Shown here: positions 5,756 to 8,706 of the stretch, piece after piece
Layout of the letters: each line of letters opens with the position of its first letter
How positions within the stretch are numbered: position 1 is the stretch's first letter
Origin: Bacillota bacterium
GTDB lineage: Bacteria; Bacillota; Dethiobacteria; DTU022; UBA8154
Length of the DNA: 8,706 nt
Direction: 5' to 3'
Assembly: GCA_003456095.1 (NCBI GenBank)
Contig: DMPF01000188.1
Coordinates: forward strand, 2,784-11,489
The notes under the pieces: model-generated
Databases searched by the model: none
What the model was told of the DNA's origin: nothing
The model's input: only the letters and a program-made list of their open reading frames with translations
Translations under genes and position numbers: made by a program

Positions 5756-6278
5756 TTTGAGAGCTCTAGGGGCGATATCCTTTAAAATAATAGCGCTGGT
5801 GATATTTTCTTTTATGCTTTTGCACGGGATCTTTGTGACGACCGTATCTGCCCACCGTATGGTCATTATTAAAGGCGGGGAAGGGAGACTTCAGGTTCTC
5901 TATGATGGGGGTATCCCTGCCGGCCGTGCCATGGTGACGCTATATGACCGGCAGGGCAACGTAATAGTAGCTGAGGGGCCGGTGGATCCGGATGGTTTTT
6001 TTTATTTTGACCCCACTCTGGATGTTGGCCGTGCTACAGCAAGTGACGGTTTGGGACACCTGGCCCATTTTGATTTTATGATGGAGAAGAAGCAGCCTGA
6101 AATAGCACCCGAGACAGCACCCGGGACAGCGCTTGCTGAAGGAGAGCAGCTCCAGCCCCAAGCGCCGCCCGTTGAGGCGGAGCAGCCTCAAGTGCCGCTT
6201 ACTTTACGTGTTTTGCTGGGATTGCTGTTTTTTGGTATAATCGGTATTATTTTTCAAAGACGCAAAAGTAAGTGTTAA
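5733..6278 (+). CDS. NikL-like accessory membrane protein of Ni/Co transporter
   Basis: Probable extracytoplasmic accessory subunit working with the preceding CbiM protein. The GTG 5733 start overlaps cbiM by 23 bases; TTG 5742 or GTG 5748 are alternatives, the former better spaced from GAGGGG at 5728-5733. Either way translation is probably coupled. The 181 residues comprise a signal or anchor segment (about 16-36), a likely cleavage after VSA at residue 40, and a small beta domain (about 42-100, with IPAGRAMVTLYDRQG and DPDGFFYFDP). Then come a GHLAHFDF patch, a Pro/Glu/Gln-rich linker (about 120-156), a second membrane segment (158-174) and a basic tail QRRKSK. Cleavage would leave His41-Arg at the new N-terminus. 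The two-membrane-segment layout, beta domain and position after cbiM fit NikL-type components of nickel ECF transporters; the assignment rests on architecture more than on motif identity. Confidence 0.75.
   Translation: MKLLPVHNLRALGAISFKIIALVIFSFMLLHGIFVTTVSAHRMVIIKGGEGRLQVLYDGGIPAGRAMVTLYDRQGNVIVAEGPVDPDGFFYFDPTLDVGRATASDGLGHLAHFDFMMEKKQPEIAPETAPGTALAEGEQLQPQAPPVEAEQPQVPLTLRVLLGLLFFGIIGIIFQRRKSKC
6104..6127 (+). repeat. 12-bp tandem repeat in the linker of the NikL-like gene
   Basis: agcacccgRgac occurs at 6104-6115 and 6116-6127 with one difference, encoding part of the linker APETAPGTA. This is the kind of slippage expansion common in unstructured Pro/Ala linkers. Confidence 0.7.
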
Positions 6279-6287
6279 AGGCAGGCT

Positions 6288-7031
6288 TTACGCCCCGGCT
6301 TTAACTTCACCGGAAATACTGATAACCGTCTCCCGTAGCGGTATTTTTTTGCCCGAATACGAGATAGCCATCTCTGCCATACGTTTAAGGGCCGTACAGC
6401 ATGGTACCTCCATATAGATGACATTTATGCCATTTATGTCAGCACTTTTGCAAATCTGTGCCAGTTTTTCCAAGTGTGCCTGAAAATCATCAAGTTTGGG
6501 ACAGGCGATCACCAGTGCTTTGTCCTTGAGAAAACGTCGGTGGAAATCGCCAAAGGCAAAGGGCACGCAGTCGGCCGTAACGAGCAGCTCAGCGTCCTGC
6601 AGATATTTTGCCTGTGGCGGCACCAGGGTAAGCTGTACCGGCCACTGGCCCAGATAGCTTGGAGCAGCATCCACTGCTCCTGCCGGTTCGTCCTTTTCCT
6701 TTCTCTCGATTGTTCTTACCTGCGACGAAGGACAGCCGCAGGGCAGGCTGCCCGCCATTGCCGCCGCAGCGGGGGCATTCTGTTGTTGTTTGAGCACGAA
6801 GAGGTGTTTTTGCACCGATGCCTCATCGTACGCTTCCGCATCCCTCTCCAAAATGGTGATCGCCCCCTCGGGGCATTCACCCAGACAATCCCCCAGGCCG
6901 TCACAGAGTTTATCCGCGACCAGGCGCGCTTTACCGTCAACGATTTGGATGGCCCCTTCATGGCATGCCGGCACACAAAGGCCGCAGCCGTTGCATTTTT
7001 CCGCATCGATGAACACAATTTTTCTTTTCAT
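6288..7031 (-). CDS. cysteine-rich 4Fe-4S ferredoxin-like protein
   Basis: Cytosolic iron-sulfur protein of 247 residues, similar to an uncharacterised family common in clostridia and methanogens. The start codon complement is at 7029-7031, with a GGAGGG site read from 7038-7043, 6 nt away. Residues 1-60 form a 2[4Fe-4S] ferredoxin domain: C13-x2-C16-x2-C19-x3-C23, then C43-x5-C49-x3-C53-P. In the second motif the usual middle cysteine is Leu46, so one cluster has only three cysteine ligands. The rest carries further cysteines (LPCGCPSS at 96-103, ADCVPFAF near 155, ACPKLDD near 177, VPCC at 209-212) and family motifs such as QWPVQLTLVPP, suggesting more metal sites or a redox switch. Function is unknown; electron transfer or redox sensing is inferred. 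It converges on the NikL-like gene with only 9 bases between, and follows the GTPase gene by 108 bases. Confidence 0.88.
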   Translation of the reverse strand: MKRKIVFIDAEKCNGCGLCVPACHEGAIQIVDGKARLVADKLCDGLGDCLGECPEGAITILERDAEAYDEASVQKHLFVLKQQQNAPAAAAMAGSLPCGCPSSQVRTIERKEKDEPAGAVDAAPSYLGQWPVQLTLVPPQAKYLQDAELLVTADCVPFAFGDFHRRFLKDKALVIACPKLDDFQAHLEKLAQICKSADINGINVIYMEVPCCTALKRMAEMAISYSGKKIPLRETVISISGEVKAGA

Positions 7032-7089
7032 CCGTATCCCTCCGTTATAAAGTATATTAATATCATCTTAATTATCTTATTCAGCGCTG

Positions 7090-7118
7090 CCTTTAAAATT
7101 CCTGCCGTCCTTTAAAAT
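7090..7118. repeat. cctttaaaat direct repeat upstream of the ferredoxin gene
   Basis: The 10-mer cctttaaaat stands at 7090-7099 and 7109-7118, 19 bp apart, inside the 108-nt A/T-rich gap between the GTPase and ferredoxin genes. It could be a small operator. I see no hairpin terminator in the gap and no strong promoter for the ferredoxin gene, only A/T-rich TATACT-like sequence nearer its start. Confidence 0.35.
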
Positions 7119-7139
7119 AAATTTCCGGGGCGTATGTGT

Positions 7140-8135
7140 CTAAACATTAAGTTCCACTACATCCTTGTCTGCAAGGATATAATCACGGGCTGCCGTTTGC
7201 CCCTCAAAGCGGGACGAGCCCCAGACGCGGGCATTTTTTAGACGGTTGGGAAAATCACGGTGGATGTTGAAGGCCAGGTCAAGCACAGTATCACCTTTTT
7301 TCAGCACAAAGGGTGTTTCCATGTCGGGCGGTTTTCCCGGTGCCTTGGTATAGATGCGTATGATCTGCAGCGTGTTGAAAATCTCTTTTTTAAGAAGATC
7401 CAATGTCTCTTCCGCTTTTGTCGAAATGGTGTGCAGGGGCAGATGGGGCATTAATTCACGTATGATCTGGATGTTTTCCGCGCTTTCCGGCTGGTCTGTT
7501 TTGGTGGCCAGCACCAGGTATGGCAGATATATTCGGTGCGGATCATCAACTTCTTGTTCAGATCCGGCAGCGTTTGGTTGCGCCTGGATTATTCTTTTTC
7601 CCCGCAACAGGGAGATCATCTCCTCCAGCTGCTCCAGGCAGTCGGAACTGCCCGCGTCCAGGAGCAGCAGTAAAAGATCTCCGCCCCGCAAGGTATTCAG
7701 CAGTCCGGGGGGCATCCCCTCCGGCGTCAGGGGTGGCGTATCCACCATTTGGATAAAAATATCTTCATAGGGCATCATCCCCGCGGTGGGAACAGCCGTG
7801 GTAAAGGGATAATCGGCGATCTTTACTTTGGCCCGCGTAAGGGCGGCCACCAGAGATGATTTACCCGTATTTGGATATCCGACAAGCACCACCTGTCCAG
7901 CGCCCTGCTTCTCGACATGGAAGGGATTATAACCGCCGCTACGGGATTTACGCTGTCCTTCTTCCCGCAGTTTGGAGATGCGGCGCTTAATGTCTCCCTG
8001 CAAGCGCTCTGTGCCTTTATGCTTGGGGATTACGGCCAGCATCTCCTGCAAGGCATCGATTTTTTCCTCAATGGTGACGGCCCGGCGGTAAGCCTCCTCG
8101 GCAGCGTGATATTGCGGTGTCAGGTTGGCCGGCAT
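7140..8135 (-). CDS. TGS-domain GTPase, DRG/Obg-like
   Basis: Translation-factor-class GTPase resembling the DRG branch of the Obg family; the precise role is not known, but TGS-domain GTPases usually act on ribosomes or RNA. The start complement at 8133-8135 has AGGAGGT read from 8141-8147, 5 nt away. The 331 residues contain a DRG-like helical N-terminus (IPKHKGTERLQGDIKRRIS, 36-54), G1 GYPNTGKS (86-93) and G2 around YPFTT (109-113). G3 is DTPP (132-135), G4 TKTD (211-214) and G5 STKA (238-241). A C-terminal TGS domain (about 273-331) has TPFVLKKGDTVLDLAFNIH. G3 lacks the glycine of DxxG and G4 has Thr for Asn, so the nucleotide pocket is not canonical. It starts 17 nt after the dockerin gene's stop codon, and so is probably co-transcribed with it. 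Confidence 0.9.
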   Translation of the reverse strand: MPANLTPQYHAAEEAYRRAVTIEEKIDALQEMLAVIPKHKGTERLQGDIKRRISKLREEGQRKSRSGGYNPFHVEKQGAGQVVLVGYPNTGKSSLVAALTRAKVKIADYPFTTAVPTAGMMPYEDIFIQMVDTPPLTPEGMPPGLLNTLRGGDLLLLLLDAGSSDCLEQLEEMISLLRGKRIIQAQPNAAGSEQEVDDPHRIYLPYLVLATKTDQPESAENIQIIRELMPHLPLHTISTKAEETLDLLKKEIFNTLQIIRIYTKAPGKPPDMETPFVLKKGDTVLDLAFNIHRDFPNRLKNARVWGSSRFEGQTAARDYILADKDVVELNV

Positions 8136-8152
8136 CTTTTACCTCCTGTGTG

Positions 8153-8706
8153 TTATGGAATAGGAGCGCCGCTTTTAGTGTAATTGCCGGTGAGAATGGC
8201 CAGGTCCGCCATATTCACCTGGCCGTCACCGTTAAGGTCAGCATGGAGATCCCAGTTTGCCATCCCCGGCGCGGTGCCATAAGCCAGGGAAAGAATGGCC
8301 AGGTCCGCCAGTTCAATGCGCCCGTCATTATTAATATCCCCGGCAAGCAAAAGGAGAGGAGGCAGCATCAGCGGGCTCTTTTCACGCAGCTCAAAAGTAC
8401 TCACCGCTGCCAGATATGCATGACGCCGCGCTACCACTTTATAACGTCCAAACGGCAATTCAATGCCGAAATTTCCTTCTCCGTCGATCTCTTCAATGCG
8501 GTAGCGGGTTCCTTCAGTCTGGCAGACGGCATCTAGATCCAGGTTAAACGGGCTGAAGGGGCGGTGCTGCAGTTGCAGCGAACCCTGCAGCGTGCCTCCT
8601 TCCCTGATTGTATAGGTAAAAGTGGCAATTTTCCCGGGGATATCCTCAAGATAGGCGCGCGCTTTGATTTGCGTTGTTGCCGTTATGGGAAGGGTCACTT
8701 CATAGA
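8153..8706 (-). CDS. dockerin type I protein with chitobiase-C-like domain, N-terminus outside window
   Basis: C-terminal part of a probably secreted protein; the frame is still open at the window edge, so the true start and any signal peptide are unseen. The first visible residues (YEVTLPITATTQIKARAY, ending near TFTYTI) resemble a chitobiase/beta-hexosaminidase C-terminal sheet domain. A beta-sandwich stretch of carboxypeptidase-regulatory type follows (GNFGIELPFGRYKVVARRHAYL). It ends with a dockerin type I module of two calcium-loop repeats, GDINNDGRIELADLAIL and ADLNGDGQVNMADLAIL, each with the D-x-N-x-D-G pattern and a conserved AD. Dockerins bind cohesin domains, yet comparable modules occur widely outside cellulosomes, and no cohesin or catalytic domain is in view. 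A GTG complement at 8696-8698 could be a start but lies inside the chitobiase-like domain. Confidence 0.85.
   Translation of the reverse strand, partial: YEVTLPITATTQIKARAYLEDIPGKIATFTYTIREGGTLQGSLQLQHRPFSPFNLDLDAVCQTEGTRYRIEEIDGEGNFGIELPFGRYKVVARRHAYLAAVSTFELREKSPLMLPPLLLLAGDINNDGRIELADLAILSLAYGTAPGMANWDLHADLNGDGQVNMADLAILTGNYTKSGAPIP
8193..8310. repeat. 19-bp direct repeat inside the dockerin module
   Basis: agaatggccaggtccgcca occurs exactly at 8193-8211 and 8292-8310, 99 bp apart. Each copy encodes the ADLAIL portion of one dockerin half-repeat on the minus strand. Nucleotide identity rather than just protein similarity suggests recent duplication or gene conversion between the halves. 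Confidence 0.9.

Noticed and set aside
6274..6305. gttaaag...ctttaac inverted repeat between the convergent genes as a terminator
   Set aside because: Only 7 A/T-rich pairs with an 18-nt loop and no following T run; it overlaps both genes' 3' ends.
6474..7115. A 213-codon open frame on the plus strand over the ferredoxin gene
   Set aside because: The minus-strand ferredoxin has clear motifs and a good ribosome binding site; the plus frame shows no family features.

Overview
The window looks like chromosome from an anaerobic, mid-G+C member of the Firmicutes (Clostridia, Peptococcaceae- or Syntrophomonas-like). The signs are strong AGGAGG-type ribosome binding sites, a sigma-54 activator next to a beta-oxidation operon, a polyferredoxin-like protein of a type common in strict anaerobes, and a clostridial-style dockerin protein. 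This placement is inference; there is no rRNA or other phylogenetic marker.

Layout. (1) 1-653, plus: the 3' part of a sigma-54-dependent (NtrC/PrpR-type) activator. Its frame breaks at a C6 tract, so it is a pseudogene, a frameshifting gene, or a sequence error. (2) 654-821: a leader with an imperfect duplicated element, a TTAACG/CGTTAA dyad and two TTCCCGGG palindromes. (3) 822-4930, plus: a tight four-gene operon of thiolase, 3-hydroxyacyl-CoA dehydrogenase, acyl-CoA dehydrogenase and enoyl-CoA hydratase, with 33-35 nt gaps and good ribosome binding sites. Together these convert an acyl-CoA to acetyl-CoA through crotonyl-CoA. The acyl-CoA dehydrogenase has an Arg and flanking residues that resemble glutaryl-CoA dehydrogenase, so glutaryl-CoA to crotonyl-CoA is a real alternative to butyryl-CoA oxidation. 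No ETF, CoA-transferase or ligase gene is present. (4) 4936-5011: a 15-bp tandem repeat running into a perfect 61-bp palindrome, which probably ends the operon. (5) 5013-6278, plus: a near-consensus promoter, three phased TGTTAC repeats at its start point, then a CbiM-type Ni/Co ECF substrate-binding protein and an overlapping NikL-like accessory membrane protein. The transporter's ATPase and T subunits are not nearby. (6) 6288-8706, minus: (5'-truncated) a chitobiase-C/dockerin secreted protein, a DRG-like TGS GTPase and a cysteine-rich ferredoxin-like protein, all in one direction and possibly one transcript.

The items most worth a second look are the CbiM promoter/operator arrangement without an energising module, the 61-bp palindrome, the GCD-like residues in the acyl-CoA dehydrogenase, the ferredoxin's missing cluster ligand, the 9-bp duplication over the hbd signature, and the duplicated element downstream of the broken activator. 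I found no CRISPR array, tRNA, rRNA, transposase or clear new multi-gene system.
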